This document shows positions 9,043-18,263 of a stretch of DNA of 64,000 nt, piece after piece. Position 1 is the first letter of the stretch. Each line of letters opens with the position of its first letter. A program made the position numbers and the translations under genes. Under the pieces are notes generated by a model. It made no database searches, was not told the DNA's origin, and saw nothing but the letters and a program-made list of their open reading frames with translations. Source of the stretch: Hugenholtzia roseola DSM 9546 (GTDB lineage: Bacteria > Bacteroidota > Bacteroidia > Cytophagales > Bernardetiaceae); contig NZ_KE383884.1 in the NCBI RefSeq assembly GCF_000422585.1, positions 113,682-177,681 of the forward strand, written 5' to 3'.

Positions 9043-9672
9043 ATGCAAAAAGCCGCTCACATTGCCCAAATTTTGGAAGAGCTTTATCCCCAAACGCCCA
9101 TTCCTTTGGCACATCAAGACCCTTATACGCTCCTGATTGCGGTCTTGCTTTCGGCGCAATGCACAGACGAGCGCGTCAATAAAGTTACGCCTGCCCTTTT
9201 TGCTTTGGCTCAAACGCCTTGGGAAATGGCAAAAGTGCCTGTGGCACAAATTCGCCAAATTGTCCGCCCCTGTGGGCTTTCAGAGCGCAAATCGCAGGCT
9301 ATTTCTGATTTATCTAAAATTTTGATTCAAAAATATGCAGGTGAAGTGCCACAAAATTTTGAAGATTTGGAAGCCCTACCGGGTGTGGGACATAAAACGG
9401 CTTCCGTAGTCATGTCGCAAGGCTTTGGCTTTCCTGCCTTTCCCGTCGATACGCACATTCATCGCTTGGCGAAGCGGTGGGGGCTTTCCGAAGGGAAAAA
9501 TGTCGTGCAGGTAGAACGCGATTTGAAGGCACTTTTCCCCGAAGAAAAATGGAATAAATTGCACCTGCAAATCATTTTTTTTGGACGCGAATACTGCCCT
9601 GCACGTGGGCATGTGGTAGAAAAATGCCCCATCTGTTCGCTTTATTACGCAGGCGAAAAGGCTGAAAAGTAA
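9043..9672 (+). CDS. nth: Endonuclease III (DNA glycosylase/AP lyase) with an incomplete Fe-S cysteine set
   Basis: 209 aa. This base-excision-repair enzyme removes oxidised pyrimidines and cleaves abasic sites. The helix-hairpin-helix LPGVGHKTASVV contains the catalytic lysine (about residue 118), and FPVDTHIHRLAKRWGL contains the catalytic aspartate (about 136). The C-terminal iron-sulfur loop is unusual. The classical spacing is C-x6-C-x2-C-x5-C, but here it reads Cys185-x9-Cys195-x2-Cys198 and the protein ends at 209 with no fourth cysteine. The cluster may be absent or differently ligated. Confidence 0.93.
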   Translation: MQKAAHIAQILEELYPQTPIPLAHQDPYTLLIAVLLSAQCTDERVNKVTPALFALAQTPWEMAKVPVAQIRQIVRPCGLSERKSQAISDLSKILIQKYAGEVPQNFEDLEALPGVGHKTASVVMSQGFGFPAFPVDTHIHRLAKRWGLSEGKNVVQVERDLKALFPEEKWNKLHLQIIFFGREYCPARGHVVEKCPICSLYYAGEKAEK

Positions 9673-9710
9673 AGACAATACAGATTTTTATTCTCTAAAA
9701 AATCAAAAAT

Positions 9711-10799
9711 ATGAAAAGAATCGTCGGTTATTTGAGTCTTATTATTTCTTTTTTTGGTACAATGGCTTGGTACTTTTCTGACATTGTCATTTATTTTGTC
9801 ATTGCCTTAATTGTGTCGGCAATTTTGCGCACCCCAACCAACTACCTCAATAACCTGCATTTTGGCAATCTCTCACTGCCACGCTCGGCGGCGATTTTGC
9901 TCTCCTTTGGTTTTCTTATTAGTGTAATTTCTTTATTTGTCTTGCTTTTCGTACCCCTGATATCCGAACAAGTAGAGGTGCTTTCGAGTATCAACTACGA
10001 AATGTTACTCGATAAAATCACCGTTCCGATTGAAACGATAGAAAATTTTGTCCTGACTCATGGATTGATGAAAGGCGAAAAAGGCTTTCTGCTCAACGAA
10101 ATAGGAAACTACGGACTATCTCTTTTTAGCGATTTTAAGATTGGCAATCTTTTAAATGATATTTTATCTATTACAGGTAATGTTTTTGTTGGAATTTTAG
10201 CTGTTTCTTTTATTAGTTTTTTCCTACTCTATGAACGTTCAAGTTGGTGGCTGCTCCCCATTTCATTCATACCCAACGCTTATTTTGAGATGAGTATCAA
10301 TGCCATGTATAAAATAGATAAACTTCTTTCTAATTATTTAGTAGGTTTATTACTACAAATGATAGCCATTTTTAGCATTGTTTCGGTAGGATTGCTATTG
10401 GCGGGGGTAAAATATGCCCTTACGATTGGTGTTTTTGCGGCTTTGGCAAACCTGATTCCCTATGCAGGACCTATTTTGGGCGCAAGTTTTGGCTTATTGG
10501 TAGGTCTTTCCACTACTGATTTTAATGCAGGAGATAATTTATTGCTCTTTGTCATTGTCAAAATTGCGATTGTATTTGGAATTGTTCAACTTACCGACAA
10601 TATTCTACTTCAACCTATTATCTTTTCGCGTAGTGTAAAAGCGCACCCCTTAGAAATTTTCATCGTCGTCTTTATGGGTGCAGCCTTAGCAGGTGCTTTG
10701 GGTATGATTGCGGCTATCCCTGTTTATACCATTTTGCGCGTTTCGGGACTCGAATTTTGGCGCGGCTATCGCGGTTATCGCATCTTTAAAGCACAATAA
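9711..10799 (+). CDS. AI-2E family transporter
   Basis: 362 aa. This polytopic inner-membrane protein has about seven or eight helices. The characteristic late segment VGLLLAGVKYALTIGVFAALANLIPYAGPILGA, and the later LTDNILLQPIIFSRSVKAHPLEIFIVV, are hallmarks of the AI-2E (PerM/TqsA) superfamily. Members export autoinducer-2 or act as Na+(Li+)/H+ antiporters, and the substrate here is not determinable. It follows nth by 38 bp and precedes a VTT-domain protein by 50 bp on the same strand, so an operon is plausible. Confidence 0.9.
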   Translation: MKRIVGYLSLIISFFGTMAWYFSDIVIYFVIALIVSAILRTPTNYLNNLHFGNLSLPRSAAILLSFGFLISVISLFVLLFVPLISEQVEVLSSINYEMLLDKITVPIETIENFVLTHGLMKGEKGFLLNEIGNYGLSLFSDFKIGNLLNDILSITGNVFVGILAVSFISFFLLYERSSWWLLPISFIPNAYFEMSINAMYKIDKLLSNYLVGLLLQMIAIFSIVSVGLLLAGVKYALTIGVFAALANLIPYAGPILGASFGLLVGLSTTDFNAGDNLLLFVIVKIAIVFGIVQLTDNILLQPIIFSRSVKAHPLEIFIVVFMGAALAGALGMIAAIPVYTILRVSGLEFWRGYRGYRIFKAQ

Positions 10800-10849
10800 A
10801 GTGGCTTTTCGGGAAAAATCTTACTTCAAAAAAATTATCCTTTTTGTCT

Positions 10850-11527
10850 ATGCGGCTCAAATCCTTGCTACCAACGCTCTCATGGGGCTTCTTTTTAGGG
10901 GTGCTTTCTATGATAGGAAACTTCTTTTCAGCAGGATTAGCCCTTTATTACGAGGCAGAGATTGGAACTTGGGGAGTGCTGGCTTGGTCGCTTTTTTTCC
11001 TACTTATGGCAATTTTGATGACCTTTTCCTTTATCTCTAATACCTTTATAAGCCTTATTGCAGGTTATTTTTTAGGTCTGACGGCAATCTTTCCCCTTTG
11101 GCTTACCTATCTTTTGGCTGCCACAGTAGGCTATTTTTTTTCTAAAAAGATAGAAGGCGGCAAGGTAGCAGTACAATTATCTCAACATAAAAAATGGGAA
11201 AGTTGGCAAAAAAACTTACATGCACAAGGCTTGAAACTGGTCTTTTGGGCGCGACTTTCTCCCCTACTTCCCTTTGCTGTTATGAATCTTTTTTTAGTTT
11301 CACAAAAAATAAATTTTCGCGACTATTTTTGGGGAAGCAGTTTGGGTTCGCCACCGCGCATGCTACTTACCCTTTGGATAGGAACGCAAGCCCCTTATTT
11401 GAAAAACTTATTAGAAAGTCAAGTAGAGCAGGGTTTCAGTCAGGCACAGATGCTAAGTCTGACCCTAAGCATTTTAGCCATTGCAGGGCTTTTTTGGACA
11501 GTCTATAAAATTTTTACTCAAAAATAA
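10850..11527 (+). CDS. VTT-domain (TVP38/TMEM64-like) membrane protein
   Basis: 225 aa from the ATG at 10850; a TTG lies two codons earlier. Five or six hydrophobic segments are visible. The central FISLIAGYFLGLTAIFPLWL and the later LVFWARLSPLLPFAVMNLFL are the paired re-entrant signature of VTT/DedA-superfamily membrane proteins, which are implicated in lipid translocation or membrane homeostasis. The exact substrate is unknown. It is convergent with the CDF transporter, whose stop is 16 bp away. Confidence 0.8.
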   Translation: MRLKSLLPTLSWGFFLGVLSMIGNFFSAGLALYYEAEIGTWGVLAWSLFFLLMAILMTFSFISNTFISLIAGYFLGLTAIFPLWLTYLLAATVGYFFSKKIEGGKVAVQLSQHKKWESWQKNLHAQGLKLVFWARLSPLLPFAVMNLFLVSQKINFRDYFWGSSLGSPPRMLLTLWIGTQAPYLKNLLESQVEQGFSQAQMLSLTLSILAIAGLFWTVYKIFTQK

Positions 11528-11543
11528 ATACTAAAAATAAATA

Positions 11544-12527
11544 CTACTGGTGCTTTTTATTTTCAACAATATTTTCTACCGTCCAGACAATACTTTGCTC
11601 GAAGGGTCGCGCCCTTTGCGTACATTCTTTCTTCTGACAAAGCACACAGGAATAGGATTGACAAGCATCGGCATGGACAAAAAGTTCTAAATCCTGCCCA
11701 AAACGCGCCTTCACTAAGTCTTCTAATTGGTCTATTTCTTGATGCGCCTCACGCACGTCAAAATACCAAGGGAGCGTTAGGTGGCAATCGAAATGTAGGG
11801 TAGTCCCGTACTTAATAATTCTGAAATTGTGTATATCAATCCAATTTTCTTTCCTATTTTTTTGTAAAATATCTACTACGTCTTCTAATAAATTCGAATC
11901 AGCCTCGTCCATGATGCCTGCCAAAGACTCTCTCAAAATTTTGTAGCCTGTAAAGATAATGACCAGCGCGAAGAAAATAGCAACGGCAGCATCAAGCCAA
12001 ATAATGTCGGTAAAATAAATCAAAATCAGACCTAAAACAATGCCTATCGTGGTGTAAGTGTCTGATTGCAAGTGCTTTCCTGCTGCAATAAGTGCTAATG
12101 ATTTGTTTTTCTTTCCTTTTTTTACGGCAAAAAATCCCAATAAATAGTTGGCTATTGCGGTAAGCAAAACCAAGCCCATGCCTTTATCGAGCTGCTGTAA
12201 AGGGTGCGGATTTTTCAGATGCCCCACCGCTTCAAAGATTATCAAGATACCTGCGGCAGTGATAAGCCCCCCCTCGATGCCTGCGGACACAAACTCTACC
12301 TTCCCATGCCCGTAAGGGTGATTGCGGTCTTTGGGAATGGAAGCCAAATAGAGGCTATAAAGTCCGATAAAGCCGCTTGCCACATTGACGATACTTTCGA
12401 GCATATCCGTCAGAATGGCGACAGATTGCGTCAGATACCAAGCCAATAATTTGACAAAAAATAAAAGAACGCCAATAAAAGCTATCCACTTCTGGAAAGC
12501 GAAATTTTCTTTGGTGATGATGGGCAT
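11544..12527 (-). CDS. Cation diffusion facilitator (CDF) transporter with cysteine-rich tail
   Basis: 327 aa. This inner-membrane Zn2+/Fe2+/Mn2+-proton antiporter family member has six helices followed by a cytoplasmic metal-binding domain. Visible signatures are the TM2 site TDMLESIVNV, the loop HPYGHGKVE, and the TM5 site HLQSDTYTT carrying His and Asp ligands. The C-terminus is uncommon: after the ferredoxin-like domain comes FVHADACQSYSCVLCQKKEC, with four clustered cysteines in a CxxC-like arrangement. These could form an extra metal or redox site. Metal specificity cannot be assigned. Confidence 0.9.
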   Translation of the reverse strand: MPIITKENFAFQKWIAFIGVLLFFVKLLAWYLTQSVAILTDMLESIVNVASGFIGLYSLYLASIPKDRNHPYGHGKVEFVSAGIEGGLITAAGILIIFEAVGHLKNPHPLQQLDKGMGLVLLTAIANYLLGFFAVKKGKKNKSLALIAAGKHLQSDTYTTIGIVLGLILIYFTDIIWLDAAVAIFFALVIIFTGYKILRESLAGIMDEADSNLLEDVVDILQKNRKENWIDIHNFRIIKYGTTLHFDCHLTLPWYFDVREAHQEIDQLEDLVKARFGQDLELFVHADACQSYSCVLCQKKECTQRARPFEQSIVWTVENIVENKKHQ

Positions 12528-12743
12528 GGGTGAAACTTTTAAAACTAAGCGACCTACTACTCGCGATAAGATTCGGGAAACACTACCCTATAATTTCTTA
12601 AATTTAGGCTATTTTTTTTATAGAAACAAATTTGAATAGGCGGTTTTAGGTCAAGATGAGGATATTTATTTTTTTCGAAATTTACAGTTTGATAATAAGT
12701 TGAATTTTGATTAATTGACCCAATTCCTACGGCACGCACTGCC

Positions 12744-12836
12744 TCAAAATGAACGCTCCGTACCATTCTGACGATTCAAGTCCATGTAAACTTGGTCAAA
12801 AAAGTAGTTTTCAATCATAAAAATAGGCTCTTCCAT
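12744..12836 (-). CDS. Possible 30-aa peptide downstream of a small orphan gene
   Basis: An ATG at 12836 opens five bases after the stop codon of the 81-aa gene upstream on the same strand. It runs for 30 codons (begins MEEPIFMIENYFFDQVYMDL) to a TGA at 12744. The spacing suggests translational coupling and the composition looks protein-like, but it is too short to be certain. It may instead be a chance frame in the 300-bp gap. Confidence 0.3.
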   Translation of the reverse strand: MEEPIFMIENYFFDQVYMDLNRQNGTERSF

Positions 12837-12840
12837 GTTT

Positions 12841-13086
12841 TTATGCGCAGGTGTAAGGTAAAGAGGCATCAGCCGAGAAAAGTTGGCTATGCTCTGAAAT
12901 AAATTGATAAGTAGTGTATTTTGAGCTTTGCGAGCTTAAAATGGGCATCGAAGCAGACAAAAGGAACTGTTCTACTGTGGGCGAAACTACATTTTTTGTT
13001 TGGGTTTGTCGTTCCCAAGCCGCCTTTCTCTCTTGCGCAGGAGTTTGCACAAGATATTTTTTTAAGTCTTCTAAAAAGTTGTTCAT
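12841..13086 (-). CDS. Small protein of unknown function
   Basis: 81 aa, begins MNNFLEDLKKYLVQTPAQER. The first 45 residues look like a soluble amphipathic helical domain with a conserved-looking PTVEQFLL segment; the remainder is Ser/Thr rich. It resembles short orphan proteins of Cytophagia that begin with a FLE-x-LKxYL-xxTP motif, but I cannot name a family. It sits alone between the CDF transporter and the TPR gene, all on the minus strand, and may be followed by a 30-aa coupled peptide. Confidence 0.5.
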   Translation of the reverse strand: MNNFLEDLKKYLVQTPAQERKAAWERQTQTKNVVSPTVEQFLLSASMPILSSQSSKYTTYQFISEHSQLFSADASLPYTCA

Positions 13087-13210
13087 ATAATAAGTCGTAT
13101 TTTGATTGTTTGATAGATATTAGCCTTTTTCTGAAGCAAGATAATGCTATTTTTTGATTTTTCCAATCGAGCCGAAGAAAAATTGCTTCAAAAATAGCAC
13201 TTTCCTTTCT

Positions 13211-15064
13211 CTAAATTTTATCTCCTCTCAAATTGCGAAAACGCTTTCGCGCCTCAGCCACAAACACGCTGCCTGCATATTCTACAAAGATGCGCTTGTA
13301 ATACTCTTGCGCCTTTTGGGGAAGGGCTAATTTTTCTTCGTATAAAGTGGCAGCCAAAAAGAGCGCGTCGTCAGCATAGATGTCGTCGCTGTGTAGCTTT
13401 AAAAGGGTTTCGAGTTCGGAGGCTGCCTGCTGTGGATTGCCCATCTTGATAAAAATTTGGGCTTTGGCAAGCAAAATTTCATCTTCCAAACTATGATTTG
13501 GATAGTCTTTCATCAGGGCATCATAGGCATCGAGAGCGGCTTGATACTGACTTTGAAAAAGCAGCAGGTCGGCTTCTGCAAAACGCCGCAAGGGAATGTC
13601 GGTCGTATCCAAACCCAAATTATCTTGAATGAGGATAGCAAGTTGCATGGCATCATTGGCAATCTCACGCGAGGTCGCCAATTTCAATACGTTGAGATGC
13701 TCCTTTGCCAGCTCAAATTCGCCTTTGTAGAAAGAAAGTTTGGCATTTTTGAGTTTTGCCAAATGACCCAAGGGCGTTTCTTTTTCCGCCTTTTCTACCT
13801 GCGAATAAAGCAGGGTAGATTCCCAAGGTTCATTTTTGAGCAGATAAATGTCGCCCAAATCTAACTTTGCCTGTGCCAAATCGCGTGCGGGAAGTCCCTT
13901 TGTTTCTATTACGCGCGTCAGAATTTGGATTGCCTCACTTTTCTGGTCTAAATAAAAAGCCCGCAATAGGGCAACATTTCGCGCCGAAGTAGTCGTAAAA
14001 ACGCTCCAACCTAATTCGGCAATCGTGCTTTCATAGTCGGCGACCAAAGACTGAATCTGCACCAAATCTACGGGAAAGGTATTGCGCACAATCTCCTCTT
14101 TTGTCTTGATGAGTTGCTGTTTTGCTCTGCCATAGATAGCAGTATTTTGATAATTTTGTACCAAATATTCAAATACTTTTTGAGCGACGGCATAGTCTTG
14201 ATTCGCATACGCCAAGTTGCCGATTTCAAAAACCTTCATACCACCTAATCGCAGCCGCTTATCTAAGGCTTTTGCCTGTAAGAAGGCTTGTGAAAAGTTG
14301 TTTTTTTGTAGGAAATACCAAAGTAGCATTTCATTAAAAACCGTTTTATCTGCATTTTTTTGCACATATTCATAAAAAATAGGCTCTACCGTTTGCCAAC
14401 TTTCCTCGTCTGAAAAACGGCTTGCCAGAAGTCGCTGCACATACTCTACCTGTTGGGGCGATTCGAGCAGGTAGTCTAAATAAGAACGGGTCATTTTTTC
14501 ACTTTTGCCCCAAAAGCCATAGACCAGCCCCAATTCGAGGTAATAATTTTCGCCTATTTCCTTTCGCCCTTCCAAATAAAGCCTTTCGGCTTGTTCATAT
14601 AAGCCGCTATTAGTCAGCACGTTAGCCGCATAACGAATCAGGTTGCGATTGCCTTTGACCGTATTGAGGTAAGTTTCGAGGTGCTTATCTGCCTCCTTTT
14701 TTTTGCCCATTCGCTGCAAAAGGTCGGCATATTCTACGTTCAAAGTAGGGCTATTGGGGTCGGATTTGAGGCGTTTGTTCATATACTTTTCCGCATCAGC
14801 CCACAGTTCCATACGCGCCAAAAGTGCCATGTAGTTGCTATGAATTTGATTCCAAGTGATAGGCTGTTTGGCTAACTTTTCATATAAACTCAAAGCCTTT
14901 TCATTTTCGCCATTTTTAAAATATTCCTCCGCCAAGACGACATCGTCTGCCTGCTGTGCCACAAGTGGTGTAGGCGAAAATCCTACCCAAAAAAAAGAGA
15001 AAGACAAAATAGAAAATAGGAAAAATCCTAAAAAAGAGAAGTCGCGAAATTTGGAAAGCATCAT
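13211..15064 (-). CDS. Exported tetratricopeptide-repeat protein
   Basis: 617 aa from the ATG at 15064. An N-terminal signal sequence (FLGFFLFSILSFSFFWVG, then TPLVAQQ) is followed almost entirely by helical TPR-like repeats, for example AEEYFKNGENEKALSLYEKL and EYADLLQRMGKKKEADKHLE. The C-terminal third resembles BamD/YfiO-like outer-membrane TPR proteins (AQEYYKRIFVEYAGSVFVAEARKR). An in-frame ATG at 15181 overlaps the murG stop, but it would put 39 polar residues before the signal sequence, so the later start is preferred. It probably mediates protein-protein contacts in the periplasm; its partner is unknown. Confidence 0.8.
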   Translation of the reverse strand: MMLSKFRDFSFLGFFLFSILSFSFFWVGFSPTPLVAQQADDVVLAEEYFKNGENEKALSLYEKLAKQPITWNQIHSNYMALLARMELWADAEKYMNKRLKSDPNSPTLNVEYADLLQRMGKKKEADKHLETYLNTVKGNRNLIRYAANVLTNSGLYEQAERLYLEGRKEIGENYYLELGLVYGFWGKSEKMTRSYLDYLLESPQQVEYVQRLLASRFSDEESWQTVEPIFYEYVQKNADKTVFNEMLLWYFLQKNNFSQAFLQAKALDKRLRLGGMKVFEIGNLAYANQDYAVAQKVFEYLVQNYQNTAIYGRAKQQLIKTKEEIVRNTFPVDLVQIQSLVADYESTIAELGWSVFTTTSARNVALLRAFYLDQKSEAIQILTRVIETKGLPARDLAQAKLDLGDIYLLKNEPWESTLLYSQVEKAEKETPLGHLAKLKNAKLSFYKGEFELAKEHLNVLKLATSREIANDAMQLAILIQDNLGLDTTDIPLRRFAEADLLLFQSQYQAALDAYDALMKDYPNHSLEDEILLAKAQIFIKMGNPQQAASELETLLKLHSDDIYADDALFLAATLYEEKLALPQKAQEYYKRIFVEYAGSVFVAEARKRFRNLRGDKI

Positions 15065-15171
15065 ATTAAAAAGAGATGAGATAGGTTTTGAGTAGTAGTA
15101 GCCATTTTTATTTTCCCAAAAAGAGGCGTTTTTTTGTTCAATCGCTTCTTTCGCCCACTTATCGGGATAGC

Positions 15172-16278
15172 CTACTGACATAACGCCAAAACCTCCCTTG
15201 CAATATCCATAGCCGCCTGCGGTTTGGCGAATTTTAGTATTTTTTGGGAAAGTTCGGCTCTTAGGTTGTCATTTTCTAAAAGAAACAATATTTTTTCCAC
15301 TAAGTTTTGAGGCGTATCGGCATCAGCAATTTTATAGATGGCATCACCCAAAGCGAGAGCGTTTTTGTTCTGATGGTCTGCCGTTACGTGTGGTGAAGGC
15401 ACTAAAATTGCCGCCTTCCCCAATAATGCCAATTCGGAAATGGTCAGTGCGCCCGCCCTTCCTACCACGACATCGGCACAGGCATAGGCTTGTGGCATCT
15501 GATAAATAAAATCTTTGGCATATAGCGGCGTTCCGTCTGCACTTTGCGCTTGTAGGGCTGCAATTTCGGGGGCATAGGTCTGATAATAAAACGCGCCCAA
15601 CTGCCAAATAACCTGATAGCCTGCGCCCAAGATTTGTGGCAAACCTGCCCACAGGGTTTGGTTAATTTGTTTCGCACCCCCACTGCCGCCCATGACCAAA
15701 ACCGTCTTTTTATGAGGGCTTAGACCAAAAGTAGCATAAGCGGCGGCGCGTTCTGTGGTAGGAAGCACTAAGTCCTGACGCACAGGATTGCCCGTAAATC
15801 GCAACTTTTGGGCAGGGAAATACGCCTCCAAATTGGGATACGCAACACAAATGCGCTGCACCTGACGCGCCAAAAGTTTATTGGTAAGCCCTGCATAACC
15901 GTTTTGCTCCTGAATAAGGGTAGGAATACCCTGCCAAACGGCGGCTTGTAGGGCTGCACCGCTGGCATAACCGCCTGTGCCGACTACCACTTGCGCCCCA
16001 AAACGGCGCAATATCGTACCTGCCTGCTGCAAACTTTTAAGCAATTTGAAGGGAAAAGCCAAATTTTGAAGACTCAAACGGCGTTGTAAGCCCTGAATGG
16101 GAAGCCCCTCGATGGCAAAACCCGCATGCGGCACTTTTTCCATCTCCATCTTGCCCTTTGCACCGATAAAAAGAATTTCGGTCTGGGGTTCTAAATGCTG
16201 CAAAGCCTGCGCAATAGCAAGACCAGGGTAGATATGCCCCCCTGTGCCTCCGCCACTAATGACGATACGTCTTGACAT
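15172..16278 (-). CDS. murG: UDP-N-acetylglucosamine--lipid II N-acetylglucosaminyltransferase MurG
   Basis: 368 aa. MurG transfers GlcNAc from UDP-GlcNAc to lipid I, giving lipid II, at the inner face of the cytoplasmic membrane. The N-terminal loop SGGGTGGHIYPGLAIAQAL (about residues 8-26), the second glycine-rich loop VMGGSGGAKQIN, and the UDP-GlcNAc-binding GRAGALTISELALLGKAAIL segment are diagnostic. The usual mur/fts neighbours are absent; an exported TPR gene lies downstream. Length matches the family. Confidence 0.97.
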   Translation of the reverse strand: MSRRIVISGGGTGGHIYPGLAIAQALQHLEPQTEILFIGAKGKMEMEKVPHAGFAIEGLPIQGLQRRLSLQNLAFPFKLLKSLQQAGTILRRFGAQVVVGTGGYASGAALQAAVWQGIPTLIQEQNGYAGLTNKLLARQVQRICVAYPNLEAYFPAQKLRFTGNPVRQDLVLPTTERAAAYATFGLSPHKKTVLVMGGSGGAKQINQTLWAGLPQILGAGYQVIWQLGAFYYQTYAPEIAALQAQSADGTPLYAKDFIYQMPQAYACADVVVGRAGALTISELALLGKAAILVPSPHVTADHQNKNALALGDAIYKIADADTPQNLVEKILFLLENDNLRAELSQKILKFAKPQAAMDIAREVLALCQ

Positions 16279-16548
16279 ATTTTTGTCCTATTTGAAAGAA
16301 GTGAGCCAAAATTAGAGCCACAAAGTAACGTTTTTTTCGCTTGTTAAATGCAAATCAAACGCATTTCTAAGGATAAGAAAGCTAAAAATTGGAAAGTGGC
16401 ACTCCCTTTTTGGTTTTTATATCTAATTTTTTTCAAACTTTGCTCGAATTTGTGTTTCTTCCCTCTTAGGCTTGATTTCCTATCAAAAAAACAATGCCTT
16501 TGAAAAGAAGCACTTTTTTCAAAAGATACTCCCAAAAATACCTTTTCT

Positions 16549-17427
16549 ATGCGTTATTTTGTCTTGCGCTGTCATCTTGCTGCTCCTTTGGTAGAGCTTC
16601 TTCAATACCATCTATCGGAATTAGGTTTTGATAGTTTTTTAGAAACCGCTCCTGATAGCTTCGAAACCTCCATCGAAGAAACAAACTATCAAGCTGAAAC
16701 GCTCGAAGAACTACTAAGCCACTTTGCACAACAGTTTCCAGACTCACAATTAAAGACCGAATCGGCTTGGGAAGAGAAACAGAATTGGAACGCCCTTTGG
16801 GAATCTAATTTTGAGCCGATTATTGTAGAAGATAAGTGCTTGGTCTATGCCGACTTTCATCATATAGAAAAAAAATATCCCTACACGCTGCTTATCAATC
16901 CTAAAATGTCCTTCGGAACAGGACACCACCAAACTACCTATTTGCTGCTTCAATTCCTTTTAGAACTGCCCCTACAAACCGATAAAATTGGCTTAGATGC
17001 AGGCTGCGGAACGGGAATTTTGGGCTTTATGGCTCTGAAAAGAGGAGCGCGGAAAGTTTATGGCTGCGATATAGAAGATTGGTCGGTAGAAAATGCCCTC
17101 GAAAATGCGGCTCTCAATGGCATTGGTGCGGAAAGTTTTGAGGCGAAAGTGGGAACGTCTGCCCTTTTTGAAACCCAACTTGCACAACCTGCTTTCGATT
17201 TTATCTTAGCCAACATCAACCGCCATGTGCTATTAGAAGAAATGCCACTCTATGCGCGTTTGCTCAAAAAGGCGGGTACGCTGCTTTTGAGCGGCTTCTA
17301 TCAGGAAGATGTAGCCATTTTACAACAAAAAGCACAAGAAGAAGGGCTTAATTTGGTAGCCGTTCAATACAGAGCCAACGAACAAGGCGAAAAATGGGCT
17401 GCTTTGCACCTACAAAAAGCGCAATAA
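16549..17427 (+). CDS. prmA: Ribosomal protein L11 methyltransferase PrmA
   Basis: 292 aa. This SAM-dependent enzyme methylates several amino groups of ribosomal protein L11. The N-terminal L11-binding domain (residues 1 to about 90) is followed by MSFGTGHHQTTYLLLQFL, the Rossmann motif GLDAGCGTGILGFMALKRGA and the NINRHVLLEEMPLYARLL motif corresponding to the usual NI-x-L-x-L. All are typical of PrmA. It is divergent from murG and convergent with the gene at 17552; a 20-bp-stem hairpin lies in the convergent gap. Confidence 0.95.
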   Translation: MRYFVLRCHLAAPLVELLQYHLSELGFDSFLETAPDSFETSIEETNYQAETLEELLSHFAQQFPDSQLKTESAWEEKQNWNALWESNFEPIIVEDKCLVYADFHHIEKKYPYTLLINPKMSFGTGHHQTTYLLLQFLLELPLQTDKIGLDAGCGTGILGFMALKRGARKVYGCDIEDWSVENALENAALNGIGAESFEAKVGTSALFETQLAQPAFDFILANINRHVLLEEMPLYARLLKKAGTLLLSGFYQEDVAILQQKAQEEGLNLVAVQYRANEQGEKWAALHLQKAQ

Positions 17428-17475
17428 AAAAACTCGCCTACTTTTCAGAGGGCGCGTTTTGAAACCCAAATCAAT

Positions 17476-17525
17476 GTAGCGCGAAGTTCCAACTTAATTC
17501 TGACCAAGCTGGAGCTTCGTGCTAC
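17476..17525. repeat. Hairpin repeat, family B, between convergent genes
   Basis: Two 20-bp arms (17476-17495 and 17506-17525) pair at 17 of 20 positions, GTAGCGCGAAG... with ...CTTCGTGCTAC, around a 10-bp loop. Immediately downstream is a degenerate form of the GGACAAGGCA palindrome seen in family A. A partial relative lies near 37041. It probably acts as a bidirectional terminator for prmA and the convergent gene, although T-runs are absent. Confidence 0.65.
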
Positions 17526-17551
17526 TGTTTGGACAAGGCAATGTTTTGTAC

Positions 17552-18175
17552 CTACAAATCGTCCGAAGTCTTGACGACAGGTCTTCTTGCACCTACTAAA
17601 AGGCTGCTCCATTCGGTAGCTTTCCAAAGTCCTTTGTCGTTGCGCTGTAATTGCATCGGACGTGCCGAATCTGCCCCCGTACAAGTGGTAAATACTTTGA
17701 GTTTGCCCTCGTTGGCATTGCCGCTGTAAGGATTGGTTTGGCAGTTGATTTCGAGTTTGCCTTTGGGCAGGGCGTAGCCATTTTCGGGTGAAGTGCCTTT
17801 GAAATAGGCGCGTGGCAGGTAGGGATTTTGTTGTAATTGCGATTTGATGAGCCTAAAATCGGAATCGTTGGGTGCGAAACCCTTGTAGGCGTTCCCTGCC
17901 TTCAAACGGCTTGCGTCCATCGCAATCGTTAGGCAGGCTTCACCCAATTTGGGGTCTTGGGTGTAAAGGTGCATCGCAATAACGAAGATGGCAACGCCGC
18001 CCTGTGGTGTTGTCGCAATCCTATCTCTAAGTTGGATAAACTCTTCCAGACTTTGCGGCATCTTATCGATGATAACAGGTTCGAGAGCTTTGTTTTGCGC
18101 CTCTGCCCTTTGTATCGTACCCAAAAAGGCGAAAGAAAGAAAAAAAGGAAGGAAAAGAGAAAAAAAGATTTTCAT
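17552..18175 (-). CDS. Exported protein of unknown function
   Basis: 207 aa. A clear signal peptide (FFSLFLPFFLSFAFLGTIQ, then RAEAQ) precedes a mature domain of about 180 residues. The segment IATTPQGGVAIFVIAMHLYTQ, the pair NPYLPRAYFKGTSPENGY, and the C-terminal CTGADSARPMQLQRNDKGLW resemble a small family of Bacteroidota and spirochaete exported proteins (DUF6935-like). This assignment is from memory of the pattern and is tentative. No catalytic motif is visible. It is a single gene flanked by repeat elements on both sides. Confidence 0.6.
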   Translation of the reverse strand: MKIFFSLFLPFFLSFAFLGTIQRAEAQNKALEPVIIDKMPQSLEEFIQLRDRIATTPQGGVAIFVIAMHLYTQDPKLGEACLTIAMDASRLKAGNAYKGFAPNDSDFRLIKSQLQQNPYLPRAYFKGTSPENGYALPKGKLEINCQTNPYSGNANEGKLKVFTTCTGADSARPMQLQRNDKGLWKATEWSSLLVGARRPVVKTSDDL

Positions 18176-18263
18176 ACCATTAAAATTTTGAAGTAAAAAA
18201 ATAAAAAAGATAGCCCAATTTTATTTGAAAGAAAACACAATCAAGACGTATTGCCTTGAAGTT

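Noticed and set aside
12557-12766. 69-codon minus-strand reading frame
   Set aside because: It lacks a good start context and overlaps the end of the possible 30-aa peptide; it looks like chance.
16344-16535. 63-codon minus-strand reading frame between murG and prmA
   Set aside because: Low-complexity Lys/Phe composition in an AT-rich divergent promoter region; no supporting signal.
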